Shown: positions 1 to 11,262 of the stretch, one piece after another | Numbering within the stretch: position 1 is the stretch's first letter | How the letters are laid out: each line of letters begins with the position of its first letter | From: Arenicola marina | Taxonomy: Eukaryota; Annelida; Polychaeta; Arenicolidae | Direction: 5' to 3' | DNA: 64,000 nucleotides | Assembly: GCA_964019135.1 (NCBI GenBank) | Contig: OZ025253.1 | Coordinates: 11,723,059-11,787,058 of the forward strand | Made by a program: the position numbers and the translations under genes | Notes under the pieces: generated by a model | What the model saw: the letters and a program-made list of their open reading frames with translations, nothing else | Told to the model about the DNA's origin: nothing | Databases searched by the model: none

Positions 1-1182
1 CGCGTGCGTGGCTGGGAAAGCCATGGATATATGAAGCATACGGGCAAAAATAACTGTAATCCGCGCTTCACCTCTTTAAACCCTTCCCCCTTCGTCGAAA
101 AATATAGTAATCAAACCCTGGTATTTGGTCACGCCTTGATCCGCATCCTGTTCTAAGCTCACCGCCAACATGAGTGTATATGACCAGTCATTGGACCAAG
201 TGGTAAATGCTATTTTGCTATGTGATTAAAACACTTTTTAATGATCATTTACGTCACTGAAGTATGTGGAGGATATTACTGAACAAACGTGAACACGTCA
301 ATAATGATACGTGTCCTAATAGACATCATAATAATTGGTGACTCAAATGCTTTAAGGTGTACTTCCTAAATGTCCATTGCCGGATCCATTGCAAACGCGA
401 AGAACGCTACTTCCATTATGGAAATAAAGACAGCGGCCAGGAGGGATCGTTCTTCCATGTAATGGCCAACCATTGCTTCAGCATAGCTCGCGTATAATCA
501 CGCCTACCATTTGCTACACTAGTCTGGGCAAGGCAGATGGACCGAGGGAGGCGTGGCATACTGTACCCCCCGTCCACAAACCTACGCATGGGTCGGCCAC
601 TGTTGTAACAGACTGTCCCTCATCGATCCCGCCTGAACAGATATCAATTTCATAGCATCGTATTAACTGTATATGCAAATGATTGTCTGGGTGGGCCATT
701 CGGCCGAAGTATCCTAATGCGCATGAAGCTAATCAAGGGTACATATAAATACAAATTGTGATGTGCCCCTGGCAGTGAAACGCACATTTCTAAGTCTAGT
801 CATCATGTTCAACCACACGCTACCTCTCTAACTTTCTCCACTATGCCCTATAACATGTCAAATGTACAGCTCGCGCGCAGAACACACGCTTGCAATTACA
901 AATGCGGCACAATTTAGCAGACTTAATATGGCCGAAATTATAGAACATACACATTGTATAGTATCATATTTCACATTAACTTCTATGAATCTGCATTTAA
1001 GAAAGCGTCTGTTGGCAGGAGTAGCAGTAACATTGGAGTCCCGTAACCCCGAATTGGGAAGATCAAATGCATAGGATCAGAGATAACGTCTGGATCTAGG
1101 TATCAGCGCCGTCCCTACTCGTCGCACTGGTAATAAGTGGCGAACATATCCGGGCGGACCGGTCCAAGGTAGTGTTCACCCT
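1..1182. other. low-copy DNA, no recognised gene
   Basis: I recognise no gene, repeat or RNA here. Open frames are at most about 70 codons, show no family resemblance and occur on both strands, as expected by chance. Confidence 0.6.
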
Positions 1183-1405
1183 ACTGTAGGGCCCCTGAGG
1201 GGGGTAGCCATGTCGCGTGTCGATTTAAAAAAAAGGTCCATGTCGCGTGTGTCGATTTTAAGAATAGGTCAATGTCGCGTGTCGATTTTCAAAAGTTCCA
1301 TGTCGCGTGTCGCTAAGTCTGATGTCGCATGTCGATTCTAAGGCAACCCCAATGTCGCGTTGTCGATTTTAAAAATCGGAAAAGCCCCTCTGGGGCCCTT
1401 ACTGT
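1183..1405. mobile_element. fold-back / MITE-like element with tandem-repeat core
   Basis: The left end (1183-1202, ACTGTAGGGCCCCTGAGGGG) is matched in inverted orientation by 1385-1405, with one gap and two mismatches. Between the arms are six copies of a short repeat with the core ATGTCGCGTGTCGATTTT, starting near 1210, 1240, 1272, 1300, 1322 and 1352 (spacing 22-32 bp). Inverted ends around a tandem core resemble the non-autonomous elements known from marine invertebrates. No coding capacity is visible and I could not identify a target-site duplication. Element status is inferred; the inverted ends and repeats are seen directly. Confidence 0.5.
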
Positions 1406-3734
1406 GTCCACGGACCAGTTACCATCTCCACCAAACAGGTGTAAACGCGGGTGTTTATACATATATAGATATCCATGCCGCGTACATATAATCACCGTCA
1501 TTTGGCAGTCGCTTCCCTACAACACGGAACGTAAGTCGCATATATATATATTCACATTTTGATAGAGTACCTACTCACAGTTATATCCTAAACGTCGTCC
1601 GTGTTTTTGAAATCGCGCTGAACAATGCCTGGACCCGACGTGAACACGTCGTTTGTTTATAGTACCCAGCGGATAGAATGGCAGTTAAACATGGAGAATG
1701 TAAGCCCAAACCCCGAAAGTCACAACCATCAAGCTTACCGGAAGTGAGCGGTATTCCACACGTTGGCAATGTCCACGCCCTCAGACCTGTCTCTCTCGTT
1801 TTATTCCACGTAGACCGACAGCCCAGAGCCTGGGTGACATTTAACTTTTATTCCCCGGCCTGCGCTTCGCTTCAACCTTTTGCCACATAGCCATGTATAG
1901 ATCGAAGCGATCAGCATTAATCGATAGCGGGTTTTTTCAAACTGCCGTGCCACATTTATTGGCCGTAGCGCCGTGCATGCAGTGGCTCTCGCGCAGAGTT
2001 CCCAATGGGTCCTAGCACTTCGATTTCCATTTTGCTATCAGGCGGTGTATTTTAGTGGAGACAACAAGCGAATACCGGACTTCGCCATGAGGCGATGAAT
2101 TTATGTATATAAATATATATATATATATTTATGTGTATGCTACGTACACCGATGTGGTACTTACGACTGAGTAGCTTTCGTTTCCAGCGTTATTTCATTT
2201 CTTTCTAATTTCGCGATGATCCGTCCATTGTCATTCCCGCTTATGTCATGACTTATGGTCATTACGATATATGTGGGGTTTTAATCAGGAGTTGGAAACT
2301 TGCATTATCCATCCAGGCGAGAGAGGAAGTAGTTCTATAGGGCGTGATTCTCGAATAGAGCCAGGCGCGCAGGCCGCCCCCCCCCCCCCCTCGCCCTCCC
2401 CCCTCCACACCCCGCCCCCGATCCTCATTGTAATGATGCATGATCGTGCAAACCCATTTTAAATACATTATAAGTGTCAGATATCCAAGTGACCTTCATG
2501 CTTTTATCGTCAACGATAGCCGGTTATTACGAGTTGGTGGTCGTGTTTACTAGTATATTAGGGTTAAATCTGAAGGCGGCTAAAATCGTGTAACCTGACC
2601 CAAGCCGCCCTGCGGCCCCTTCAGTAGATAATCGTAGCCATAGTGACATTGCGTAGAACAATCACGCAATATAAAAAGTGGCTCACCTTGTTGCACGTGT
2701 CACGTATCTTAGAGTCATATTAGAAATGGTACAAATACCTTATATAAGAACACATGCAAAGAGCATAGGATGAAACCCCGGGCTTCCGACATCCCGGGTA
2801 TGAAACAATGACACTATTATCAGGTTATATAACATCACACTAGATACACTTAAAGTCCAAAATGGAAGGATTTTAAAGTAGTTTAGCGGGTATCTTTAAG
2901 CGATAACTCAATGCCACGAAAAAGGTCACAATATAGTTATATATCGGTAAAAAAATTCTGGCTCACAACATGTGGGAAGGCTTGCGATTTGAAAACCATT
3001 GGGCCAGACACTAAATATTTTACTTCGAACGTTGTATGCGGAACTTAAAGCACATAAACAGACATGTTAAAGTTCAGCTCCTAGGTCCAAAGGAACTTTC
3101 AAGATATGGATCCCAATATATTATACCATCAAAATAGTGAACCCGTTAATTTTATTTGTGAGCACTAATAAAGATATGACCCATTATCTCACAAGACGCG
3201 TTAAATAATCAGGAAATAGTCAGGGGCGATCGATCATTCGACATTTTGTGACGTAAGTGTAGGTTCTCCTTTGAAGAGCTGGTTCGCTGTACGCATGAAA
3301 CACGGGCGGTCATACCATTGTAACTTAGATGCGAAACATTGCAGGTTATTCCAGATATTGTGAATTCAACATACCTACCGGGTACCTCCGTCAACCCGCA
3401 ATGTCACAAAATCTAAAATGTCTGAATATCCAATGAATGACGTCACAATCCCCCGTCGCAGCCGCCCGAGCAAACCATCACCCCTCACTCCGCCCGCGAG
3501 TCTTAATTCCCCTATTCCACCTGCCTTAATGACCCCACCCTGAACACACCCCCCCCCCCCCACACACACACACAGCCATCTATTCACCCAATCAAAGCCT
3601 TTCAACTGATTACTCCGCCATTCACCGCCTCTATCGCCGGCCATAGCGATACAACCCCACAGGATGTGGCACACGATTCCGGAATCAGCCCTCTGGTCCA
3701 ACCTGTATTAACAGGGTTCTGGAAGGGGGGGATG
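1406..3734. other. low-copy DNA with AT microsatellite and C-tract
   Basis: No gene is recognised. The stretch holds an AT-rich palindromic microsatellite near 2103-2135, a 14-base C run at 2377-2390, a perfect CRE palindrome TGACGTCA at 3438-3445, and a C run followed by (CA)n near 3549-3574. The 108-codon minus-strand frame at 3375-3701 crosses the C-rich and CA-repeat DNA and resembles no family I know. Confidence 0.5.
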
Positions 3735-3754
3735 GGGGGGGGGAACCCAATTAC

Positions 3755-4000
3755 CAGTGTCGATTTTTCACAATTCTCCGTGTCGAATCTTACTTTTTCA
3801 CGACGTTCCCTGTCGCTATTTGGCTAAGTTCAGTGTCGTTTGTTGGCTAGGCCGTGTCGGTTTTTGGTTGTTCAGTGTCGTTTTTTTCCACAAAAATCTG
3901 TGTCGATGTCGCTTCTTCACATCCTCAGTGTCCTAACTTCGGGTTCAATGCCCAATGTCGATTTTTCACAATTGCCTGTCTTCCGTGTCGCCATTTACCT
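3755..4000. repeat. degenerate GTGTCG minisatellite
   Basis: About ten irregular copies of a 20-30 bp motif built on GTGTCGATTTTTCACAATT occur between 3755 and about 4000. They share the core GTGTCGATTTT with the tandem core of the fold-back element at 1.2-1.4 kb, so the two loci probably have a common origin. Copies are strongly diverged and no coding function is apparent. Confidence 0.6.
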
Positions 4001-4904
4001 CTTCTATACCCCTGTTACCTCACCTCGCATTCACACGTACTCCCCTTAGCGTATCCGGGTCATAGTCGCCCGCTCTCCTGCTTAGCACCTGTAACACCTC
4101 CCCCCCCCTCCCCCACCAGCCTCATCCCGGCCCGCCTGCCTAGCACAACCCAACTTACATATGAACGCCCCATTGCTTTCCCCACCCCCCAACTCCTGTC
4201 CGACGCGAAATCTGCTAAGATATGCTAAGAGACAGCCTTGAGCTAGTGACCTTGAGTAGAGTATCACGATATTGGGCCGGCTGGTTTTTTACTCAAATCT
4301 TTCAGATACCTTTCTTCCGAACGTGTTTACTAATATTTATTTAAGAGACATAAAATAGTCTTCCTCTACTATTTTTTTGCAAATAATGAAATGAAAAAAA
4401 ATATCCATTGACGCCCAATTGATAGGCGGCGGCATAGATAACATAGTGGGGGCAGGGGGATGGAGTGCACGTTGCGTATTTATTTTCACTAAATAGTTTG
4501 ATCGTTGGGGGTCAGCCCCCTCCTATTAAATTATTGAGGGGCAGCGCCTCCCCATCTCCCCCCCCCCCCCCCCTCGGTTGTGCCGCCTATGCAATGACTG
4601 AGAACGGATCACCAATTAGATGTTATAAGGAGAGATTAGGAAGATGAACTAACGACCCATAGTACCTGCGGTGTGGACCTGTCCGACGTGAAAGGGGGGC
4701 TGTCGCAAGTCCCCCCCCCTCCGCCCCCCCTCTTCGGCCCCTGAGTGATCTCTGAAGTCCCAGTTACACGGGTCGGGGACCAAGCTGTCAAACCACGTGT
4801 GGTGTCTACCAGGGGGCGTCACGGGTGCCAACGTGGAAGTGGAGTTCAGCGGGGGCAGACACATCATAGGGGGTGAGGGGTGGCAGCGGGTGGCGAGGGG
4901 GGGG
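4001..4904. other. low-copy, C-tract-rich DNA
   Basis: No gene recognised. Long C runs lie near 4100 and at 4558-4573, with further C-rich DNA at 4713-4730. Short frames across them translate as proline, glycine or serine runs and are not credible proteins. Confidence 0.5.
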
Positions 4905-5062
4905 GGGGGGGTGGGCGTTGTGTGGTTAGCGCTATTCTACGTGATGGACTGTGGGATGGCATGGGGAGAGGGGAGGAGAGGAGGGGGAGTCGTTTTGTGG
5001 TTAGCGCTATTCTACGTGGACGGCGGGATGGCATGGGGAGAGCGGAGGAGAGGAGGGCGAAG
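4897..5062 (+). repeat. two 75-bp tandem units beside a G15 run
   Basis: A 15-base G run (4897-4911) precedes two tandem copies of a unit containing TGTGGTTAGCGCTATTCTAC (at 4921 and 4996, offset 75 bp) and ending in a GGGGAGAGGGGAGGAGAGG purine tract. The purine tracts could form quadruplex or triplex structures. The open frames crossing this segment on both strands follow the repeat. Confidence 0.7.
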
Positions 5063-5738
5063 GTAGGGGACAATATATAGCATATAGCACGGGGGGATCG
5101 TACTTGCTCAACAACAACACAATCGTAACCGCCCCCCCCCCACTTACATTCAACCCTCCCCCCCTCCCTCCCTCCACCTCCCTCTCTTGGACCCCTTTTG
5201 CCACGGTGTCACCCAGAAGAGCGCCATGCCAACCAATACCTCTAAACCCCCACCGTAACGTACGTACTGAAACAACAACCGCCCCCTCCCCTGCCCCCCT
5301 CCCCACCCCCATACACCCACATGACACACACATATATAACCGGGGTCCCCTCTCGACCTATGCACGCCGCATAACGTATCGACTCCCCTTTTAACTAACT
5401 TTCCCTACGCCTAGCGACCGGCGAACAGACTGGCCGATACGCCACAAAATCAATCGGCGCCCCATCGAACGGGGGTCGGCAGTTATACATATCGATAGTG
5501 AACACCACGCCGGCAGTCTGGATACAACGTGTCCAACCAGCCCCCCCCCCCCCCCCCCCCGCCCGCCCTCCTTTCTCCTCCGCCCACCCCCCGCCTTCAG
5601 CGCCCCCCCCCCCACGCACTGCACACTAATCACACACAAACAGCGGGTCGTATATCCTCCTTGCAGTCTGTGTCGATATTCTTATTATGTTTTCATCAGC
5701 AGATTTGTCTTTGACTTATTGGCACTGATGATAAACTT
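5063..5738. other. polypyrimidine-rich DNA with C20 run
   Basis: This stretch is rich in C and CT tracts, including an uninterrupted run of 20 C at 5541-5560 and others near 5137 and 5606. Several open frames of 60-108 codons translate as proline-rich or glycine-rich low complexity and are rejected as genes. It abuts the minisatellite that begins at 5739. Confidence 0.6.
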
Positions 5739-6671
5739 CCAGTCACCTGTTACAGGTCGCTACAGGGTACATCCAGTCACACGTCGCTGCAGGGTACATC
5801 CAGTCACCTGTTACAGGTCGCTGCAGGGTACATCCAGTCACCTGTTACAGGTCGCTACAGGGTACATCCAGTCACACGTCGCTGCAGGGTACATCCAGTC
5901 ACCTGTTACAGGTCGCTACAGGGTACATCCAGTCACACGTCGCTGCAGGGTACATCCAGTCACCTGTTACAGGTCGCTACAGGGTACATCCAGTCACACG
6001 TCGCTGCAGGGTACATCCAGTCACCTGTTACAGGTCGCTACAGGGTACATCCAGTCACACGTCGCTGCAGGGTACATCCAGTCACCTGTTACAGGTCGCT
6101 ACAGGGTACATCCAGTCACACGTCGCTGCAGGGTACATCCAGTCACCTGTTACACGTCGCTGTAGGGTACATCCAGTCACCTGTTACAGGTCGCTACAGG
6201 GTACATCCAGTCACACGTCGCTGCAGGGTACATCCAGTCACCTGTTACACGTCGCTGTAGGGTACATCCAGTCACCTGTTACAGGTCGCTACAGGGTACA
6301 TCCAGTCACACGTCGCTGCAGGGTACATCCAGTCACCTGTTACAGGTCGCTACAGGGTACATCCAGTCACACGTCGCTGCAGGGTACATCCAGTCACCTG
6401 TTACACGTCGCTGTAGGGTACATCCAGTCGCCTGTTACAGGGCGCTACAGGGTACATCCAGTCACACGTCGCTGCAGGGTACATCCAGTCACCTGTTACA
6501 GGTCGCTACAGGGTACATCCAGTCACACGTCGCTGCAGGGTACATCCAGTCACCTGTTACACGTCGCTGTAGGGTACATCCAGTCGCCTGTTACAGGGCG
6601 CTACAGGGTACATCCAGTCACACGTCGCTGCAGGGTACATCCAGTCACCTGTTACAGGTCGCTACAGGGTA
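5739..6671. repeat. 34/27-bp minisatellite, left arm
   Basis: This tandem array mixes two related units. The 34-bp unit contains CACCTGTTACAGGTCGCTAC; the 27-bp unit has CACACGTCGCTGCAG and lacks 7 bp of the longer one. In this arm they mostly alternate, giving a 61-bp dimer repeated about 15 times. Both share GGGTACATCCAGTCAC, and the long unit carries the 11-bp palindrome CCTGTTACAGG. The plus strand is almost free of stops in all frames, which explains the open frame at 5719-6165. The array resumes at 8708 beyond the retrotransposon. Confidence 0.95.
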
Positions 6672-6842
6672 AGATAAGATAAGATAAGATAAGATAAAGT
6701 TTTATTTAACGTCGGTATGTAAAAGTCAACAATAAACATTAGCACACGTGCTATTGACCGACAATGATAAAATGACATGAGCGGATGAGATATATATACA
6801 TATGACAATGAAAATATAACAATCTTTGCATCTCATAAAACC
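6672..6842 (-). other. 3' UTR and (TTATC)n tail of the retrotransposon
   Basis: On the minus strand the coding region ends with a TAA at 6843. It is followed by AT-rich non-coding sequence, an AATAAA-containing segment (GTTAAATAAAACTTTATC) and then about five TTATC repeats. Such short tandem tails terminate many non-LTR elements in place of poly(A). Confidence 0.85.
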
Positions 6843-8707
6843 TTACCCATTAGCTATGTTACATAATGTGCACGAATTACAGTGACACAAGAACACATCC
6901 GAGGTTGACAGCGTTGTTTTAAATTGCTTGGCAGATTTGGCTAACTTCGTTTCCTTGTTGAGCATGTTCCATAGCTTGCTACCTTGATACTTCAATGAAT
7001 TATGGCCATAAGCTGTTGTCTTAACGCGTGGCATACATAAATTTGGCCCATTTTTTAAAATGTAATTGTTTTCCTTCACGTTATACATGTCCTGAAGATA
7101 ACTAGGCCCAATCTTGTTGATACTCTTGTAAACTTCTAATGATATGCAGCGCAATCGTTCAACATATAGCAATGGTCTACCCGCTCTCTTCCTTAACTCT
7201 GCGTATTCTGATCTAAAGTCATTAAACACATACCTCAATGCCCGCTCCTGTATCTTTTCAATCTTACGCATATTTTTCATATCACAAAAATGCCATACAA
7301 CGGGACAATAATTAAAATGTGAAAGAATAAAAGCATGAAATAACGTAAGTTTGCTATCAACATCCATTAATTTAGAAACTCTAGCTAAGACATTGAGACT
7401 TTTTCCAGCCTTCTTGCATAAACTTGATATATGGTTGCCGAAAGTTAACCTAGCGTCCAGTTGAATACCTAGTAATGTTACTTCCTGTTGTGCTGCCAGT
7501 TCTGTTCCAGAAATCGAAAACGATCTGTGCTGACTTAATTCGTTTCTCTTTTCAAACACGATTGCCTGGTACTTACTTGGGTTCGCTTTCATGTAATTGT
7601 CGACGAACCACGTTGTTATCTCCGATAACGCCTTCTCTAGAGTTACTTTAACCTTGTTAAACTCCTTACCTTGAGCCGCCACAGTATTATCATCAGCATA
7701 ATTATGCTTATCGGTTCCCCGTGCGGTGGATACAAGCAGGTCATTCGTAAATACATTATACAGATGTGGACCAAAAACAGATCCCTGTGGTGCTCCTTTC
7801 TTGAGGGTAAGCCACTCGCTCCGATTATGTCCTAGTTTTACCCTCTGTTCGCGGTTCGTAAGATAGCTTGCAACTAGCGTACATGATTGTTTACTTATGC
7901 CATAAGCGTTCATCTTGGTAATCAATAATCTATGTGGAAGACAATCGAATGCTTTTGAGAGATCCATTAGTATAGCTCCCATAACTTGATTATTATCTAA
8001 TGCATTTTTGGAGTCTTCAACTAAGCGCATCAGTAGACTTTGACAACTGTGTCCCTTTCTAAACCCAGATAGTCTGGGTGATAACCTGGGTTCCATAAAG
8101 GACATAAGCTGGTCACACAATATTTTTTCATATATCTTGGAGATACAGGGGAGAACACTTACTGGCCTGTAGTTTTCCTTATTTAAGTTGTCCTTCTTCT
8201 TGAAAATTGGTGTGACTTCAGCGTATTTTAGTTCTTTTGGAAACGTATTACAATTAATCGTCATATTTAACACATACCTTAATGGCTCACACAGGATGGC
8301 AGCTCCCAGCTTGATAAGCTTCGGAGGTATCTTGTCGTAGCCACTAGCCTTCGACACGTCAATGCCTTTAAGTGCATTGTATATTTCGTGGCTACTTACT
8401 GCCCGAAAGTTAAAAGTTTCCGTTATACCTTGGTTACCTTCCTTTATAGCCATAACGGATTTATGGTCTTTGTGATAAAGAAGGGTTTCGTCTATTGGTT
8501 GATCATCTGGTATGTCATCTTGTTGGCCTATGTCTTTGGCAACGTCTATGAAATATTGATTAAATATGTCACTTACCTTTGATGGATCTGATATTATTTC
8601 GTCTCGCTCTTTCAGTAACACGTTTCCGCTGCTTGCGTTTTTTCTTGATATCAGTGGTTTTACAACTTTCCAGAATTCCTTCCCGTTAGTCGTAGCTTCT
8701 ACGGTTA
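6672..8707 (-). mobile_element. 5'-truncated non-LTR retrotransposon (CR1/Jockey-like) inserted in the minisatellite
   Basis: This 2,036-bp insertion interrupts the 34/27-bp array. Read on the minus strand it begins inside the reverse transcriptase coding region, continues through the stop codon and a 3' UTR of about 170 bp with AATAAA, and ends in a (TTATC)n pentamer tail of about five copies (6672-6700 on the plus strand). The endonuclease domain and ORF1 are missing, as in a 5'-truncated copy made by target-primed reverse transcription. GGTA at 6668-6671 and again at 8708-8711 may be a 4-bp target duplication, although the repeat itself contains that string. An intact frame argues for a recent insertion. 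Confidence 0.93.
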
Positions 8708-8714
8708 GGTACAT
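6843..8714 (-). CDS. reverse transcriptase of a non-LTR retrotransposon (partial ORF2)
   Basis: A 623-residue open frame encodes a LINE-type RNA-directed DNA polymerase that would copy element RNA at a nicked target. Visible landmarks, in order: SKASGYDKIPPKLIK (121-135), YRPVSVLP (182-189), motif A AILMDLSKAFDCLPH (247-261) with catalytic Asp251, motif B KKGAPQGSVFGP (305-316), and motif C YADD (339-342) with the catalytic Asp pair. After these come LGIQLDARLTFGNHI (415-429) and a C-terminal region rich in Cys/His (CHCNSCTLC, 610-618). The catalytic motifs are complete and no stop or frameshift interrupts it. The N-terminal endonuclease is absent, so the copy is not autonomous. The first ATG and the next codon come from the flanking minisatellite, so this start is a product of the insertion junction and not the native start. 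The CR1/Jockey assignment is from motif style; the exact clade is uncertain. Confidence 0.92.
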   Translation of the reverse strand: MYLTVEATTNGKEFWKVVKPLISRKNASSGNVLLKERDEIISDPSKVSDIFNQYFIDVAKDIGQQDDIPDDQPIDETLLYHKDHKSVMAIKEGNQGITETFNFRAVSSHEIYNALKGIDVSKASGYDKIPPKLIKLGAAILCEPLRYVLNMTINCNTFPKELKYAEVTPIFKKKDNLNKENYRPVSVLPCISKIYEKILCDQLMSFMEPRLSPRLSGFRKGHSCQSLLMRLVEDSKNALDNNQVMGAILMDLSKAFDCLPHRLLITKMNAYGISKQSCTLVASYLTNREQRVKLGHNRSEWLTLKKGAPQGSVFGPHLYNVFTNDLLVSTARGTDKHNYADDNTVAAQGKEFNKVKVTLEKALSEITTWFVDNYMKANPSKYQAIVFEKRNELSQHRSFSISGTELAAQQEVTLLGIQLDARLTFGNHISSLCKKAGKSLNVLARVSKLMDVDSKLTLFHAFILSHFNYCPVVWHFCDMKNMRKIEKIQERALRYVFNDFRSEYAELRKRAGRPLLYVERLRCISLEVYKSINKIGPSYLQDMYNVKENNYILKNGPNLCMPRVKTTAYGHNSLKYQGSKLWNMLNKETKLAKSAKQFKTTLSTSDVFLCHCNSCTLCNIANG

Positions 8715-11262
8715 CCAGTCACCTGTTACAGGTCGCTACAGGGTACATCCAGTCACCTGTTACAGGTCGCTACAGGGTACATCCAATCACCTGTTACAGG
8801 TCGCTACAGGGTACACCCAGTCACCTGTTACAGGTCGCTACAGGGTACATCCAATCACCTGTTACAGGTCGCTACAGGGTACATCCAGTCACACGTCGCT
8901 GCAGGGTACATCCAGTCGCCTATTACACGGCGCTACAGGGTACATCCAGTCACACGTCGCTGCAGGGTACATCCAGTCACCTGTTACAGGTCGCTACAGG
9001 GTACATCCAGTCACCTGTTACAGGTCGCTACAGGGTACATCCAATCACCTGTTACAGGTCGCTACAGGGTACACCCAGTCACCTGTTACAGGTCGCTGCA
9101 GGGTACATCCAGTCACCTGTTACAGGTCGCTGCAGGGTACATCCAGTCACCTGTTACAGGTCGCTACAGGGTACATCCAGTCACCTGTTACAGGTCGCTG
9201 CAGGGTACATCCAGTCACCTGTTACAGGTCGCTACAGGGTACATCCAGTCACACGTCGCTACAGGGTACATCCAGTCACCTGTTACAGGTCGCTGCAGGG
9301 TACATCCAATCACCTGTTACAGGTCGCTACAGGGTACATCCAGTCACACGTCGCTGCAGGGTACATCCAATCACCTGTTACAGGTCGCTACCGGGTACAT
9401 GCAGTCACCTGTTACAGGTCGCTACAGGGTACATGCAGTCACCTGTTACAGGTCGCTACAGGGTACATCCAGTCACCTGTTACAGGTCGCTGCAGGGTAC
9501 ATCCAGTCACCTGTTACAGGTCGCTACAGGGTACATCCAGTCACACGTCGCTACAGGGTACATCCAGTCACCTGTTACAGGTCGCTACAGGGTACATCCA
9601 GTCACACGTCGCTGCAGGGTACATCCAGTCACACATCGCTACAGGGTACATCCAGTCACACGTCGCTGCAGGGTACATCCAGTCACACGTCGCTGCAGAG
9701 TACATCCAGTCACCTGTTACAGGTCGCTACAGGGTACATCCAGTCACACGTCGCTGCAGGGTACATCCAGTCACACGTCGCTGCAGAGTACATCCAGTCA
9801 CCTGTTACACGTCGCTGCAGGGTACATCCAGTCACACGTCGCTGCAGGGTACATCCAGTCACACGTCGCTGCAGGGTACATCCAGTAACACGTCGCTGCA
9901 GGGTACATCCAGTCACACGTCGCTGCTGGGTACATCCAGTAACACGTCGCTGCAGGGTACATCCAGTCACACGTCGCTGCAAGGTACATCCAGTAGCACG
10001 TCGCTGCAGGGTACATCCAGTAACACGTCGCTGCAGGGTACATCCAGTCACACGTCGCTGCAGGGTACATCCAGTCACACGTCGCTGCAGGGTACATCCA
10101 GTCACACGTCGCTGCAGGGTACATCCAGTCACCTGTTACTGGTCGCTGCAGGGTACATCCAGTCACCTGTTACACGTCGCTGCAGGGTACATCCAGTCAC
10201 ACGTCGCTGCAGGGTACATCCAGTCACCTGTTACACGTCGCTGCAGGGTACATCCAGTCACCTGTTACACGCCGCTGCAGGGTACATCCAGTCACACGTC
10301 GCTGCAGGGTACATCCAGTCACCTGCCACACGTCGCTGCAAGGTACATCCAGTCACACGTCGCTGCAAGGTCTATCCAGTCACCTGCCACACGTCGCTGC
10401 AGGGTACATCCAGTCACACGTCGCTGCAGGGTACATCCAGTCACACGTCGCTGCAGGGTACATCCAGTCACACGTCGCTGCAGAGTACATTCAGTCACCT
10501 GTTACACGTCGCTACAGGGTACATCCAGTCACACGTCGCTGCAGGGTACATCCAGTCACACGTCGCTGCAGGGTACATCCAGTCACACGTCGCTGCAGGG
10601 TACATCCAGTCACCTGTTACTGGTCGCTGCAGGGTACATCCAGTCACCTGTTACACGTCGCTGCAGGGTACATCCAGTCACACGTCGCTGCAGGGTACAT
10701 CCAGTCACCTGTTACACGTCGCTGCAGGGTACATCCAGTCACCTGTTACACGCCGCAGCAGGGTACATCCAGTCACACGTCGCTGCAGGGTACATCCAGT
10801 CACCTGCCACACGTCGCTGCAAGGTACATCCAGTCACACGTCGCTGCAAGGTCTATCCAGTCACCTGCCACACGTCGCTGCAGGGTACATCCAGTCACAC
10901 GTCGCTGCAGGGTACATCCAGTCACACGTCGCTGCAGGGTACATCCAGTCACACGTCGCTGCAGAGTACATTCAGTCACCTGTTACACGTCGCTACAGGG
11001 TACATCCAGTCACACGTCGCTGCAGGGTACATCCAGTCACACGTCGCTGCAGGGTACATCCAGTCACACGTCGCTGCAGGGTACATCCAATCACCTGCCA
11101 TACGTTGCTGCAGGGTACATCCAGTCACACGTCGCTGCAGGGTACATCCAGTCACACGTCGCTGCAGGGTACATCCAGTCACACGTCGCTGCCGGGTACA
11201 TCCAGTCACCTGTTACACGTCGCTGCAGGGTACATCCAGTCACCTGTTACAGGTCGCTGCGC
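8708..11262. repeat. 34/27-bp minisatellite, right arm
   Basis: This continues the array at 5739-6671 beyond the retrotransposon. The 5' part (8708-9710) is dominated by 34-bp units; 9800-10130 is almost entirely 27-bp units; 10131-11092 is a duplicated 481-bp block. Point variants include CACCTGCCACAC, AAGGTCTATCC and GTAACACGTCG. Long open frames at 8566-9888 and 9399-11330 (440 and 643 codons) exist only because neither unit contains a plus-strand stop. They are not credible proteins. Confidence 0.95.
10131..11092. repeat. 481-bp higher-order duplication inside the minisatellite
   Basis: 10131-10611 and 10612-11092 are nearly identical tandem copies. The marker variants CACCTGTTACTGGTCGC, CACCTGCCACACGTCGC and CAGAGTACATTCAGTCACC recur exactly 481 bp apart (10131/10612, 10321/10802, 10481/10962). 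The length fits 7 x 34 + 9 x 27 units. A visible difference is GCCGCTGCAG versus GCCGCAGCAG, so the duplication is recent. Confidence 0.88.

Noticed and set aside
2103..2135. AT-rich palindrome as a replication origin
   Set aside because: It is a simple TA microsatellite with no other origin features.
2560..2620. Hairpin GGCGGCT / AGCCGCC as a terminator
   Set aside because: Rho-independent terminators are not expected in this eukaryotic context and no gene precedes it.
3375..5714. Many 60-124 codon frames rich in proline or glycine
   Set aside because: They follow C/G homopolymers and CT tracts and are open on both strands.
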